Source: Spinacia oleracea | Taxonomy: Eukaryota > Streptophyta > Magnoliopsida > Caryophyllales > Amaranthaceae | DNA: 64,000 nt | NCBI RefSeq assembly: GCF_020520425.1 | Contig: NC_079487.1 | Span: 12,881,501 to 12,945,500, forward strand | Direction: 5' to 3' | Shown here: positions 45,522 to 59,029 of the stretch, piece after piece | How positions within the stretch are numbered: position 1 is the stretch's first letter | Layout: the number at the start of each line of letters is the position of its first letter | Made by a program: the position numbers and the translations under genes | The notes under the pieces: generated by a model | What the model was told of the DNA's origin: nothing | Seen by the model: the letters and a program-made list of their open reading frames with translations, nothing else | Databases searched by the model: none

Positions 45522-48500
45522 ATGGATAACAACAATGTCAATAACAATGATGATGACATGATAGTCCGCACAGATTCAGAATCTGAAGCGAAGGTGCAAC
45601 CACGGTCGGTGGCGAGGTCACAGCCAAGCAGGGCGACGACCGCCACGACCGCAAGACCCCCAGTTCCATCCCGGGAAGAGCTCAACGCAGCCATGACCAT
45701 CATGCAAAACTTCCTCTTTAACGAGAAGGAGCAATGATTGGCAAATGACCGTAGAGAGGCAAGGAGAACTAGGCGACGGCTGAACATGCTGCCCAATGAA
45801 GAGGTTCCCATACCCGAACGAGAACTTCCTTCCATGATCGGAACTCATCTAACATCGAGGTGGATAGAAAGCACATGGGATACTCAAAAAAGGGCTCAGC
45901 AGTAGCCAGATTGGTTCGCAAGGCCAACGCCTACTCCATCAGCCCTCCAAAGCAAAACAACTGTCCCAGAAGCTCAGATCCGAAGCTCGGTGCTCAGCCG
46001 GTTGAGACCATCGGTTCACTCAAGGCTAGGTGAGTCAAGTAGATCCGGCGAACGACCCGAGGTCAGTAGCCGATCGGCGAGAAGGAGAGACAGGAGGAGT
46101 GACCGAACCCCTAGCCCCCGACGCACACCCGAGCGTTCTAACAACAGAACCTCGGCAAGTGGAGGTATCTGAGCGAGGCTAGGGAAGAAAATCATGACCC
46201 CAACGTCCTCCCCATTAACAGAAGAGCTAGTCATGGAGGAGATCCCAAAGGTTAGGTTGTCGGCGCACCTAACGTATAACGGAACCACGGATCCGAGGGA
46301 CCATGTCATCTCTTACGAGCAGCAAATGTTCCTAAGTCCCTACTACGAAGCTTGTTGGTGCAAGTACTTTCCAACCATTCTAACTGGAGTGGCGGGAGAA
46401 TGGTTCAGATCGCTGCCGAAGGAATCGATAAGCAGTTGAAAGAAATTGAAGAAAAGATTCAGCGTACAGTTCGTGAGCAATAATCGCCCCGAACGAACTA
46501 CCGCATAACTGACCTCCATCCAGCAAGAAAGAGACGAGAGTCTACGAGACTTCATGGCCAGATTCATGAAAGTATCAACCAACATATCAAATCTGCAGCT
46601 GGACGTGGCAATCTTCGCTTTGAAGCACGCGCTCCAGGAGGGGAAGTTCCGTAATAAACTGTCAATGAAAAACCCTTCCAAAATAGCCGACGTGCTCTAA
46701 ATGGCAGATGCGTTCATCAGAACCGAGGAGTTCGACAAAGCCGCTGCAAGATTGAAAGGATCTTCTGATCCGAGGGAGATAAAAACAAATCAGAGCAAGC
46801 CCGAGGGCAGCTCAAGAAACGGGAAAGAGAAGGTGGATGGAAGAGATGCAAGCCCGAAGAAAGATGGGAGAAAGGATGATCTTCAACCCAAGTACACAAA
46901 CTACACCCCACTCACTCTACCCCGGAAAGAAATCTTCAGCCTCCACAGGTACGACGATAAGTGGAAGCTACCAGGGAAGCTCAGGTCCAACCCAAATCGG
47001 AGAAACAAGAACAAGTGGTGCGAGTTCCATGACGACTTCGTCCACCATACCAAAGAGTGCAACTCGCTGAGAGATAACATCGAGGACCTCGTCCGCCGAG
47101 ACTACCTCAAACAGTACTTGTTAGACCGAAGGGAGGAAAAAGAAAAAGCCGCAAGCGGCAAGCCGCAAGGGCAGACCCAGAAAAGGATCTACGAGGCCAA
47201 TGGGCAAAAGAAGAACGACATCCTGGTGGTGTTCGGAGCGCAGAGGTCTGGCCACGCCAGTAAAAAACACCTGAGAGATCTCTCCAACCGAGTGAACTTC
47301 AGCACCGTAGGAGAGAGTCAGCCCCATCCTCCGAACATGACTTTTACGGTCGATGACTGCCTCGGAATCCAGTATAAACATGATGATCCCTTGGTAATCT
47401 CCATGGATCTCAACAACCACAATGTACACAGAGTGCTAGTTGACAGAGGAAGTGCCGTCAACATCATCTTCAGAAACTTCTTTGAGCAGCTGATCCTCGA
47501 GGAATCCGAGGAATCCCTAACAAAAGTCAGCTATCCCCTGATCGGGTTCAACGGATCCGCAGCGATTCCCCAAGGAAAGATCACCCTACCTGTCATGATT
47601 GGCGAATGTCAAGCAGCAAGAACCCTCCGAGACAAATTCCTGGTGATGGATTGCGATTCAGTATACAATGTTATCATGGGACGAACCATGATTCACAAGA
47701 TGCAAGCAATCCCATCCACGTACCATCAAATGATGATATATGTCTCGGAAGCATGCTTCGCCGAGCTAGTTAGGAGTGACCAAGAGGTCGCAAGGAGAAC
47801 TTGCCACAACGCCATCCGAAAGCAAAGGCTAGGGGGCGGTTCTGAGGATGAAGAAAGCAAGAGAAATCCCTCGAGATAGGAGAGCGAGGCAAAGAAGAGA
47901 AAGGAAGGCACGAGCAGTCTGGTGAAACCCGCAGAGGTTGATGCTCGGCCCGAAACCCTCTCTCCCGAGCCAGACCAAGAAATGGAGGATATCTTCCTCG
48001 AAGATGATTCAGACCGGAGTGTCCGAATAGGCAAAGGCCTGAGCTCGGGACTCCGAATCGATTTGATCCAACTGCTCAGGGATCACAAAGATATTTATGC
48101 GTGGTCGGCGGCCGACATGCCAGGGATAGACCCGAAAATGATATGCCACAAACTGGATGTCAATGCCGAAGCCTGGCCAATCAAGCAGAAGAAGAGGAAT
48201 TACTCCTCGGAGAAAAATAAAGCTATCGCCGAAGAGGTAAAAAAGCTACAAGAAGCGGGATTCATCGAGCCATGCATGTATCCCAAGTGGTTGGCCAATG
48301 TGGTGATGGTCAAGAAAAAAAATGGCTCGTGGCGCATGTGCGTAGATTTCACAGATCTGAACCGAACCTGCCCCAAAGAATACTATCCCCTGCAGAGGAT
48401 AGACCAATTAGTGGATTCCACAAGTGGCCACGCATTGCTCAGCTTCATGGACGCCTTTTCAGGGTACCATCAAGTATTCATGCACCCCGACGACAAGGCG

Positions 48501-51177
48501 AAGATAACATTCATTACGAGTGCAGGAGTGTTCAACTACAAAATGATGCCCTTCGGCTTGAAAAATGTCGGCGCTACCTACCAGAGGCTAGTTGATCACA
48601 TCTTCGAAAGGGAAGGAACGTCGAGGTTTATGTGGATGATTCCATTGTAAAGAGCATCAAGGAGGAAGACCATGTCAAAGACTTGGCTGAGACCTTCGGA
48701 AATCTAAGGAAGTACAACATGAAACTGAACCCGAAGAAGTGTGTCTTTACAGTGAAGTCAGGAAAGTTCCTCGGATTCATGGTGAGCGAAAGAGGAATCG
48801 ACGCGAACCTGGACAAAGTCCAAGCAGCATTGGATCTGCCCGAACCGAGGACAAAGAGAGACGTGCAGAGGCTAACCGGCAGGTTAGCCGCATTGTCAAG
48901 GTTCATATCGAAGTCCTCGGACAAAGGAGCTCCTTTCTTCAAAGCTCTAAAACCAAAGACCCTCCCCGAAGGAGAAGAAGAACCCATCAAGAAAAATGGC
49001 GTCCCAAGGAAGGTGGACCCCGAGCTGATATGGGAGCAAGAGCAAAAAGATGCGTTCCAACAGCTCAGGGCTCACCTGGCCCAACTGCCGACACTGGCCA
49101 GGCCGAAAGAGGGGGAAACCCTATACTTATATGTCGCAGTTAGCCCCGGGACCGTGAGCGCAGTACTCCTTCGGGAAGAAGAGAAGAAGCAACAGCCAAT
49201 CTACTTCACCAGCCGAACGCTAACAGGTGCCGAAACTCGGTACCCACTCATCGAAAAAGTAGCATATGCAGTGGTAGTAGCTGCAAGAAAGCTAAGACCA
49301 TACTTCGAATCTCATCAGATCGTAGTATTAACCGACCAATCGCTCGAAAAAGTACTTGACAAAATAGAGAGGTCGGGAAGATTGGCTGCGTGGGCTTTCG
49401 AGCTATCAGAGTTCGGCATCAAGTACCAGCCGAGGACGGCCATCAAGGCACAAGGACTCGCTGACTTCTTGGCCGAATGCTCATACCAAGAGGTATTGGA
49501 TGACACAAAGAGCACTTGGGAGGTCTTCACTGATGGATCTTCCACAGTAAACGGCTCGGGAGCCGGAGTGGTACTGATTCCCCCAACAGGGAAAAGCATA
49601 GAGTATACCCTTAAGTTTGGCTTCAAAGTAACTAACAACGAGGCCGAATATGAGGCTGCAATCGCAGGGATATAGCTTTGTTTATCCCTGGAAGCCGAAC
49701 ATGCTTGTCTCAAGACTGATTCACAGCTTGTAGCCAACCAGATCCGAGGGGAGTATGAGGCCAAATGGCCCAGCATGACAGCTTACCTAGCAAAAATTAA
49801 ATCCTTAACGTCAAAGTTAAGATCCTTCGAAGTCATCCTCATTCCCCGATGACAGAATACACAAGCTGACGCGCTGTCAAAACTCGCAAGCTCAACGCTC
49901 ATCGACCTAAACAGGTCGGTCCATGTGGAAGTTCACCAAGAAAGGAGCATTAATTTGCCGCAGTATGCAATTTACGTACCGAGCCGAGCAGGATGGACGC
50001 AGTAATATCATACAAGGAGAGGGGAGAACTTCCTGAAGATAAGCTACAAGCGAGAAAGATGAAAAGATTCAACAGATGGTTCATCATTGATGGCAACGGA
50101 GAACTCATGAGGAAATCATTCTCTGCCCCAACCGATGCTGACTACATCCTAAGGGAAATCCACCTCGGCATATGTGGAAATCACATCGGAGGCAGGGCAT
50201 TGGCACACAAGGCTCTTCGGGCCGGATATTGGTGGCCCACCATGGTTTCCGAAGCAAAACAGATGACGAGGAAGTGTGAAAAATGCTAGAAATTCGCACC
50301 GGCTATCCACCAACCAGCTCAAACCTTACAATCAACGCTTTATCCCTTACCATTCGCACAATGGGGGTTGGACTTCATCGGTCCCTTCCCCTCGGCTATG
50401 AACCAGAAGGAGTGGTTGATTATAAGAGTCGAATATTTCAGCAAGTAGATCAAGGCCGAAGAAGTTTCTTCCATCACTGAACCACAAGTCCGCAAATTCA
50501 TCTTGCAGAACATCATCACAAGGTTCGGCATACCGAGGCTGATGGTCTTCGACCATGGAAAACAATTTGACAACACACCACTGCAAAAGTGGTGCAAGCA
50601 GTTCGGTATCCACCTAGCTAGCTTACTCAGCAGTTTTCCACCCTCAAAGCAACGGTCAAGCCGAAGCCGCAAACAAACTCATCCTCAACGCACTCAAGAA
50701 GAGAGTTGAAGACGAAAAGAGCAAATGGCTGGAAGAGCTTCCTGGAACACTCTGCTATACGGTTCCGAGGCTGTCATCCCTGTAGAGATCGGAACAGAAA
50801 GCTTGAGGATCCAGGCATACAACAAGTATGATGGAGTCCATGGAGAAAGCAACGACCAACTCCTGTCCGAAGCTCTTGATCTACTAGATGATGCCCGGAA
50901 TGAAGCCCGAACTCTCAACGCTGCCTACTTACAAAGGGTCAGCAAACATTACAACCGAAGAGTCAACGCCAAGCCTCTGAAGGTTGGCGACCTAGCACTT
51001 AGAAACGCTGCCGCGATTCAGAAAGGAAGGATCCATGGGAAACTCTCAACCACCTGGGAAGGACCATACATCATCCACTCTGAAAAGAGGGCTGGCACTT
51101 TTATGCTTAAACAGTTAGATGGAACAATCTTGAAGAACCATTGGAATGTCGATGTTCTCAAGAAATACTTTGTATGA
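45522..51177 (+). pseudogene. gypsy gag-pol of element A, multiply broken
   Basis: Relative to element B, gag starts at ATG 45522 and is stopped by TGA at 45735-45737, with further stops (for example TAG near 45903 and TGA at 46170-46172). 46701-47879 covers late gag, the CEFH..HHTKEC knuckle and protease, where the active-site loop reads VLVDRGSAVN instead of VLVDGGSAVN. 47922-48650 is reverse transcriptase up to a small deletion and frameshift (about 48610) just before YVDD. 48632-49675 holds the rest of reverse transcriptase and both RNase H-like parts. 49993-51177 holds integrase, with stops near 50288 and a deletion of about 60 bp near 50750. The final residues match B exactly. Confidence 0.9.
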
Positions 51178-51589
51178 TCTTACTCTATCTGTAATCCAAG
51201 TAAGTTGTTTAATGAGAAGAGGAAAGCCCCTGGCACCATGTGTTTCATTAAACTTATCTCTCTATTTTACTTCATTGTCTTTCTATTTTATATGCATGCA
51301 GCATCGGATCTGATCAATCCGAAGCTAATAATTAATCTGAGTTAACAATTCCTTGGACAAAGATTTAAGAAATAGCTAACTTAAGATAACCTACGTCCTG
51401 CGGTATCGTCCAAAATCCCCGGATTTGCGATACCTCGGAAAACTCTGTTCAACAATCGCTCGAATCAAGTTATAAAGGCTTCGGCTCAGATCCACGGATC
51501 GTCGAAGTCATAACTAAGAGTCCGACTAACGGTTTCTTGCCCAAGTTTCCGAACCACAAGAAACCGGAAGAACAATTCGAACCTTTTAG

Positions 51590-51800
51590 CAGATCGACGG
51601 ATCCGAAGAGCTCGAAAATAAAATGAGTCTCTTCGCAGATCTATGGATTTGAAGCGCTCGAAAATAAAATGAGTCTCTTAGCAGATATACAGATTTAAAG
51701 AGCTCAGAAACAAAATGAGTCTCTTAGCAGATCTACGGATTTAAGGAACTCTAAAAATAAAATGAGTCTCTTAGCAGATCTACGGATCTGAAGAACTCAA
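51590..51800. repeat. 46-bp tandem repeat downstream of pol in element A
   Basis: Four to five units, at 51627, 51673, 51719 and 51766 by the phrase GTCTCTTAGCAGATC, have a period of 46-47 bp. They are the same repeat family as in element B at 59415-59790. Confidence 0.85.
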
Positions 51801-51880
51801 AAACGAAGGCAAGCTCCGAGCTTGGCTAAGCAAACTCTCGGAGTCAAGGAAGCTCAGTAAAGTTGAAAGCTTTGAAACCC

Positions 51881-52778
51881 CAAGAAATCCATACCCATCA
51901 TGGGTAGCGGGTAGGTAGTGGATTTTAGGTCATACCCGCTCCATACCCGCCTGCCCCGCCCCGCCCGGCCTCATACCCGCCCCGCATCCTACCCGGCCGC
52001 CCCGCCTTCTACCCCATTCTATAGTTTTTTTTACAAATTTTAGTATTATATTAGCCCAAATTTATATAGGCCCATTTACTGATTTAGATAAAACCCTAAT
52101 CCCCCCCCCCAAAAAAAAAACCTAGCCATTTAGTCACTCATTTACTCATTTAAAAAAAAAACCCTAATCGCCTCCCTCATTTCCTCTCTTCACTTTTCAA
52201 TTTTCATTGATAATCTCAAATGCAGACTTTTAGTAACTGATATTTGAAAACCCTAGTCAGTAGTTGTCGTCAGCGAGCCTCCCTCTCTGCTACTCTCTCC
52301 TTCTCATTCTGTCCCCGGTGAGCCGCACCGTCCTCCGTCCTCCGTCGAGCCGGCGAGCCGCAGTTCATACCTCAAAGTGAGTTTTACAATTCGTTTATCT
52401 TTATTTACTTTTATTTACTTCTATTCGTTAGTTTTAAGTGCACTTTCATATTTACAATAGAGTCAATAGTTTTGATTGCTGTTGTATGTTTCTATTGTGT
52501 TCGAAAATCTATTATGTACAAAAATCTGAAATTATGTATGCAAGCAATGGGCGTTTGATTGGTGTTGTATGTTCCATTTTATTATGCCTAATCATTTAAA
52601 TAAGTATTTAAAAAGTTGGATGTTTGGTTTGTTCTGTTTTTTGTTTGATACTTAATTTTTGATTAAGATTGTTGTTGTATTGTTTCTCAATGTTTTATAT
52701 TTCCTCGATAATTGATTTGTTTTTGTGTTCATTTTAGTGGGTTTATTCGTTTGTTATGATGCAATATATCTTACTCAA
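51881..52778. mobile_element. CCCGC-rich segment, possibly the 5' end of a hAT transposon
   Basis: It opens with a cluster of TACCCGC / GGGTAGCGGGTA motifs in both orientations (about 51890-52015). Pyrimidine-rich leader-like sequence and a possible splice donor (CTCAAA|GTGAG near 52375) follow, then AT-rich sequence without a frame. Subterminal CCCGC clusters followed by such a leader are common in Ac-like hAT elements. I could not find the terminal repeats or an 8-bp duplication, and the right part would be hidden behind element B. This is an inference. Confidence 0.35.
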
Positions 52779-53204
52779 TGTTTGGGCTCCCAATTGATTC
52801 TCTATTGGGCCACTAAGTCCAAAGCCCAATGGCTCTAAACAAACAGCATCAAACCCACCAATGGTTAGTCAGCCATCCATCAAGGCCCAAGGCCCAATAG
52901 CAATAAATGACCTATGGGCATTTATTGTGCAAACACTATAAATAGGCCGCCAAGGCTCACACCTCAAGGTACGTCCAATTTATCGCCTTAAGACTACTCT
53001 TCTAGAGAACTTCTCTCTAGAATCCGAGCATCATTCTTACTTAGGCATCGGAGGGGCTTTCCTCGGAAACACCCCCGAGGCTAGTGACTTTGCTCTTGTG
53101 CAGGTGAATTCGGACTCCACTCATTCAAACAAGCAAGATCTTCAACACATACAAAAGGGCCTTCATTCGAAGCCCATTGTTTCCATCTTTACAACACCGG
53201 AACA
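52779..53204 (+). repeat. 5' LTR of gypsy element B
   Basis: It is 426 bp, begins TGTTTGGGCTCCC and ends CCGGAACA. TATAAATA is at 52937-52944. Confidence 0.88.
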
Positions 53205-53205
53205 A

Positions 53206-53224
53206 TTTGGCGCCGTCTGTGGGG
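53206..53224 (+). promoter_or_regulatory. primer-binding site of element B
   Basis: TTTGGCGCCGTCTGTGGGG starts one base after the LTR, the same position as in element A. Confidence 0.75.
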
Positions 53225-53274
53225 AAGAACACTTCAAAGCCTTTGAAAGACATCAATCACCTCTTTCCGCGAAA

Positions 53275-56200
53275 ATGGTGAACGATGTTGTTAACAACAA
53301 AGACGACGATATGATGGTGCGGTCAGATTCAGAATCTGACCAAGAGGGGCACCCTCAATCGATGGCGAGGTCACAGCCAAGCAGAGCTACGACCGCCACA
53401 AATGCAGGACCTCCGATTCCAACTAGGGAAGAGCTCACTGCGGCCATGACCATCATGCAAAACTTCCTCTTCAATGAGAAGCAGCAAGGGCTGGCAAATG
53501 ACCGCAGAGAAGAGAGGAGGACCAGGCGAAGGCTGAACGAGCCACCCAGTGTGGAAGTGTCCAGACCCGAACGAGAACTCCTTCCCTTGACAGGTACACA
53601 CTTGACGTCGAGGTGGATGGAAAGCACGTGGGACACCCAAAAAAGGGCACAACAGCAACCAGATTGGTTTGCGAGACCATCGCCTACTCCAACAGCTCTC
53701 CAAAGCGAATCAACTACCCGTAACACTCGGATCCGAAGCTCGGTGCTCAGCAGGTTGAGACCCTCGGTCCATTCAAGGTTAAGACCTTCGATCCATACGA
53801 GACTCGGGGTAGGTGAGTCGAGCAGGTCTGGCGAACGACCCGAGATCAGTAGCCGAGAAAGAAGAAGAGACAGGAGGCATGATCGAACCCCTAGCCCCCA
53901 TCGTACGCCCGAGCGTTCTAATCACAGAACCTCGGCAAACGAAGGCATCAGGGCTAGACTCGGGAAAAGAATCATGACTCCTACGTCATCCCCTTTCTCG
54001 GACGAGCTGATCATGGAAGAAATACCGAAAGTAAGACTGCCAGCGCACCTAACCTACAGCGGAATCACAGATCCGAGGGATCATGTCATCTCATACGAAC
54101 AGCAAATGTTCTTGAGTCCCTACTCCGAAGCATGTTGGTGTAAATACTTCCCAACCACGCTAACCGGAGTGGCGGGAGAGTGGTTTAGATCGCTGCCGAA
54201 GGGATCGATCAAGAGCTGGAAAAAGCTGAAAAAGAGATTCTGCACACAGTTCGTGAGCAACAATCGCCCCGAGCGAACCACAGCAGAACTGACCTCAATC
54301 CAACAAGAAAGAGACGAAAGTCTGAGAGAATTCATGGCCAGATTCATGAAAGAATCAACAAACATACCAAACTTGCAGCCAGACGTGGCCATCTTCGCCT
54401 TGAAGCACGCGCTCCAGGAAGGGAAGTTCCGTGACGAACTCTCAATGAAGAACCCCTCCAAAATAGCTGACGTGCTCCAAATGGCCGATGCGTTCATCAG
54501 AACCGAAGAGTTCAACAAGGCCGCTGCAAAATTGAAGGGATCGTCAGATCCGAGAGACACAAAGAATAACCAGAGCAGGCCCGAGGGCGGCTCAAGGAAA
54601 GGGAAAGAGAAAGTAGGAGCTAGAGAGATGAGCCCGAAGAAAGACGGGAGAAGGGGTGAACTTCAACCCAAATACACCAACTACACTCCACTAACTCTGC
54701 CCCGAAAAGAGATATTTAGCCTCAACAGAAATGATGAAAAGTGGAAACTACCGGGGAAGCTCAAGTCCAACCCAGCTCGGAGAAACAAGAACAAGTGGTG
54801 CGAGTTCCATGATGACTTCGGTCACCATACCGAAGAGTGCAACTCGCTGAAAGATAACATTGAAGACCTCGTTCGCCGAGGCTACCTGAAACAGTACTTG
54901 TTAGACCGAAGGGAGGAAAAAGAAAAGGCCGCAAGCGGCAAACAACACGAGCAACCCCAGAAAAGGGTCTACGAAGCAACAGGGCACAAGAAAAATGACA
55001 TCCTAGTGGTGTTCGGGGGACAGAAGTCTGGCCAGGCCAGCAAAAAACACCTAAGAGCCCTCTCCCATCGGGTCAACTTCAGCGCGGTTGGAGACAACCA
55101 ACCACACCCCCCGAACATGACCTTCACTGCTGATGATTGCTTCGGAGTCCAGTACAAACATGACGATCCTTTGGTCATTTCCATGGACCTCAACAATCAC
55201 AACGTACATCGAGTGTTAGTCGACGGAGGAAGTGCCGTCAACATCATCTTCAGAAACTGCTTCGAGCAGCTGATCCTCGAAGAACCAGAGGAAGCACTGA
55301 CGAAAGTCAGTTATCCTCTGATCGGATTCAACGGATCCGCAGCTATCCCTCGAGGAAAGATCACCCTGCCAGTCACAGTGGGCGAAGGCCAGGCAGCAAA
55401 AACCCTTCGGGACGAATTCTTGGTGATGGACTGCGACTCCGTATACAACGTAATCATGGGGAGAACCATGATTCACAAGATGCAAGCAGTCCCCTCCACA
55501 TACCACCAGCTGATGATATACGTCTCGGATGCAGGATTCGCCGAACGAATCAGAGGTGATCAAGAAGTGGCGAGAAGAACCTGCCACACTGCTGTCCGAA
55601 AGCCCAAACTAGGGGACGGCCCCGAGGAGGAAAAAGGAGCTACGGGAGAGGAAAGCGAGGCAAAAAGGAGAAGAGAAAGCACGAGCAGCTTGTCTCCCGC
55701 GGAAGTTGATGCTCGCCCCGAAACCCTATCCCCCGAACCGGATCAAGAAATGGAGGATATCTTCCTCGAAGATGATTCAGACAGGAGCGTCCGAATAGGC
55801 AAGGGCCTAAGCTCGGGGCTCCGAATCGATTTGATCCGATTACTCAGGGATCATAAAGACATCTTTGCATGGTCAGCAGCAGATATGCCAGGGATAAATC
55901 CGAAGCTGATTTGTCACAAGCTGGATGTCAACGCTGAAGCTCGGCCAATCAAGCAAAAAAAGAGAAATTACTCCTCGGAGAAAAACAAAGCCATCGCCGA
56001 GGAGGTTAAAAAGTTGCAAGAGGCCGGATTCATCGAACCATGCATGTATCCGAAGTGGCTGGCCAACGTGGTGATGGTCAAGAAAGCGAACGGCTCATGG
56101 CGAATGTGCGTAGATTTCACAGATCTGAACCGAGCCTGCCCCAAAGACTGCTATCCCCTGCCAAGGATAGATCAACTGGTTGACTCCACCAGCGGCCATG

Positions 56201-59029
56201 CACTGCTCAGCTTCATGGATGCCTTTTCAGGCTACCACCAAGTATTCATGCACCCCGATGACAGGGCAAAGACAGCGTTCATCACAAGCGCAGGAGTGTT
56301 CAACTACAAAATGATGCCTTTCGGCTTGAAAAATGCCGGAGCCACCTACCAGAGGTTAGTTGACCACGTCTTCGCCGACCAGAAAGGGAGGAATGTGGAG
56401 GTCTACGTGGATGACTCCATCGTAAAAAGCATCAAGGAGGAAGACCATGTCAAAGACTTGGCAGAGACCTTCGGAAATCTGAGAAAATACAGCATGAAGC
56501 TGAACCCAAAAAAAATGCGTCTTCGGGGTGAAGTCAGGGAAGTTCCTCGGATTCATGGTGAGCGAAAGAGGAATTGATGCGAACCCAGACAAAGTCCAAG
56601 CGGCATTGGATTTACCCGAGCCGAAGACCAAGAGAGATGTGCAGAGGCTAACCGGCAGGTTAGCCGCACTAACAAGGTTCATATCAAAAGCCTCGGACAA
56701 GGGAGCTCCCTTCTTCAAGGCACTGAAACCAAAGAACCTCCCCGGAGGAGAAGCAGAACCAGTCAAGAAAAAGGGGGTCCCGAGGAAAGTGGATCCCGAA
56801 CTGATATGGGAACAGGAGCAAAAAGAAGCTTTCCAGCAACTCAGAGCCCACCTAGCTCAACTGCCGACACTGGCCAGACCAAAGGAGGGGGAAACCCTGT
56901 ACCTATATGTCGCAGTTAGCCCTGGAACCGTCAGCGCAGTGCTTCTTCGGGAAGAAGAAAAGAAGCAACAGCCAATCTACTTCACCAGCCGAACACTCAC
57001 AGGGGCCGAAACTCGGTACCCGCTCATCGAGAAAGTTGCATATGCAGTGGTGGTAGCTGCACGAAAACTGAGGCCATACTTCGACTCCCACCAGATCACA
57101 GTGCTAACTGACCAACCGCTCGAAAAAGTACTCGACAAAATAGAGAGGTCAGGAAGATTGGCTGCCTGGGCCTTCGAACTATCAGAGTTCGGCATCAAAT
57201 ATCAGCCGAGGACAGCAATCAAAGCACAAGCATTGGCAGACTTCTTGGCCGAGTGCTCATACCAGGAAATGTTGGATGATACGAAAAGCACTTGGGAGGT
57301 CTTCACTGACGGATCTTCCACAATAAACGGCTCAGGGGCAGGAGTTGTATTGATCCCCCCGACGGGGAAAAGCATAGAGTATGCATTGAAGTTCGGCTTC
57401 AAAGCAACCAACAACGAGGCCGAATACGAGGCCGCAATCGCAGGGATAGAGCTTTGTTTATCCCTGGAGGCCGAACATGTTCGCCTCAAAACTGATTCCC
57501 AGCTTGTAGCCAACCAGATCCGAGGGGAGTATGAGGCCAAATGGCCCAGCATGACAGCCTATTTAGCAAAAATTAAATCCTTAACGTCAAAGTTAAGATC
57601 CTTTGAAGTCACCCTCATTCCCCGAGGACAGAACACGCAAGCAGACGCACTGTCAAAACTCGCAAGCTCAACACTCATCGACCTAAACAGGTCGGTCCAC
57701 GTGGAAGTTCACCAAGAGAGAAGCATCGACTTGCTACCCACCACAGTATGCAGCTTACGTACCGAACCTAGCTGGATGGACGCAGTAGTTGCATACAAAG
57801 AAAGGGGAGAACTCCCCGAAGATAAGCTGCAAGCGAGAAAACTGAAAAGATTCAACAGATGGTTCATCATCAGCGCCGAAGGAGAGCTCATGAGGAAATC
57901 ATTCTCTGCTCCGCTGTTAAAATGTGTGGGTCCAACAGACGCTGACTACATCCTAAGGGAAATCCACCTCGGGATATGCGGAAACCACATTGGAGGTAGG
58001 ACGTTAGCACATAAAGCCCTTCGGGCTGGGTACTGGTGGCCCACTATGGTTTCCGAGGCAAAGCAGATGGCAAGGAAATGCGAGAAATGCCAAAAGTTCG
58101 CACCAGCCATCCATCAACCAGCTCAAACCCTACAATCAACACTGTATCCCTTACCATTCGCACAGTGGGGGTTAGACATCATTGGTCCCTTCCCCTCAGC
58201 AACGAACCAGAAGAAGTGGTTGATTGTAGGAGTCGACTATTTTAGCAAATGGATCGAAGCCGAAGCTGTCTCCTCCATCACCGAACCTCAGGTCCGCAAG
58301 TTCATATGGCAGAACATCATCACAAGGTTCGGCATACCAAGACTGATGGTCTTCGACCACGGGAAACAGTTCGACAACACCCCGTTGCAAAAGTGGTGCA
58401 AACAGTTCGGCATACACCTAGCATACTCGGCAGTCTGTCACCCACAAAGCAACGGGCAAGCCGAAGCTGCTAACAAACTCATCCTCAACGCACTCAAGAA
58501 AAGAGTCGAGGATGACAAAAACAAATGGTTAGAAGAGCTACCCGGAACGCTATGGTCCCTTCGGACCACTGAAAAAGAAGCTACCGGACAAACACCGTTC
58601 CACCTTGTATACGGATCCGAAGCTGTAATCCCTGTGGAAATCGGAACAGAAAGCCTGAGGATCCAGGCATACAACAGGTATGATGGGCTCCAAGGAGAAA
58701 GCAACAATCAACTTCTATCCGAAGCTCTCGATCTACTGGACGAAGCTCGGAACGATGCAAGGACACTCAACGCAGCCTATTTGCAGAGGGTCAACAAGCA
58801 TTACAACCGAAGAGTCAACGCCAGACCCCTAAAAGTCGGTGATCTAGTGCTCAGAAACGCCGCCTCGGTTCAGAAAGGACGGATCCATGGCAAACTCTCA
58901 GCCACTTGGGAAGGACCATACATCATCCATTCCGAAAAGAGGCCAGGCACGTTTATGCTGAGACAGTTAGATGGAACAATTTTGAAGAACCATTGGAATA
59001 CCGATGTTCTCAAAAAATATTTTGTATGA
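53275..59029 (+). pseudogene. gypsy gag-pol of element B, single frameshift
   Basis: ATG 53275 (MVNDVVNN) is chosen because it matches the start in element A. Gag has a retrotransposon-gag core (about residues 260-400, RDHVISYEQQ ... WFRSLP) and a CEFHDDFGHHTEEC knuckle (about 508). Next come the protease VLVDGGSAVN (about 648), reverse transcriptase (about 880-1060; FMDAFSGYHQ, YVDD near 1043), a classical RNase H-like connection, and a second archaeal-type RNase H (VFTDGSS, NNEAEYEA, TDSQLVA, near 57300-57660). Integrase follows, with its HHCC zinc region (57970-58100) and D,D,E core (LDIIGP, VFDHGKQF, NGQAEAAN). The only lesion seen is an A8 run at 56508-56515, where the reading frame and element A call for one base fewer. 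It shifts the frame just after reverse transcriptase, and the rest is open to TGA at 59027. The intact product would be about 1,900 residues. Confidence 0.93.

Larger units (their letters stand above)
45032..51880 (+). mobile_element. decayed Tat/Retand-like gypsy element A
   Basis: A 423-bp 5' LTR, primer site, broken gag-pol and 3' tandem repeats follow the same order as element B and align with it throughout. After about 51880 the similarity to B stops and a CCCGC-rich segment begins. The antisense gene and 3' LTR are therefore missing, or lie to the right of B outside the window. The end coordinate is approximate. Confidence 0.88.

Noticed and set aside
56356..56766. Minus-strand frames opposite gag-pol in elements A and B as possible genes
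   Set aside because: They mirror the conserved sense coding sequence and lack independent motifs. Only the antisense gene at 60089-63482 has its own exon structure.
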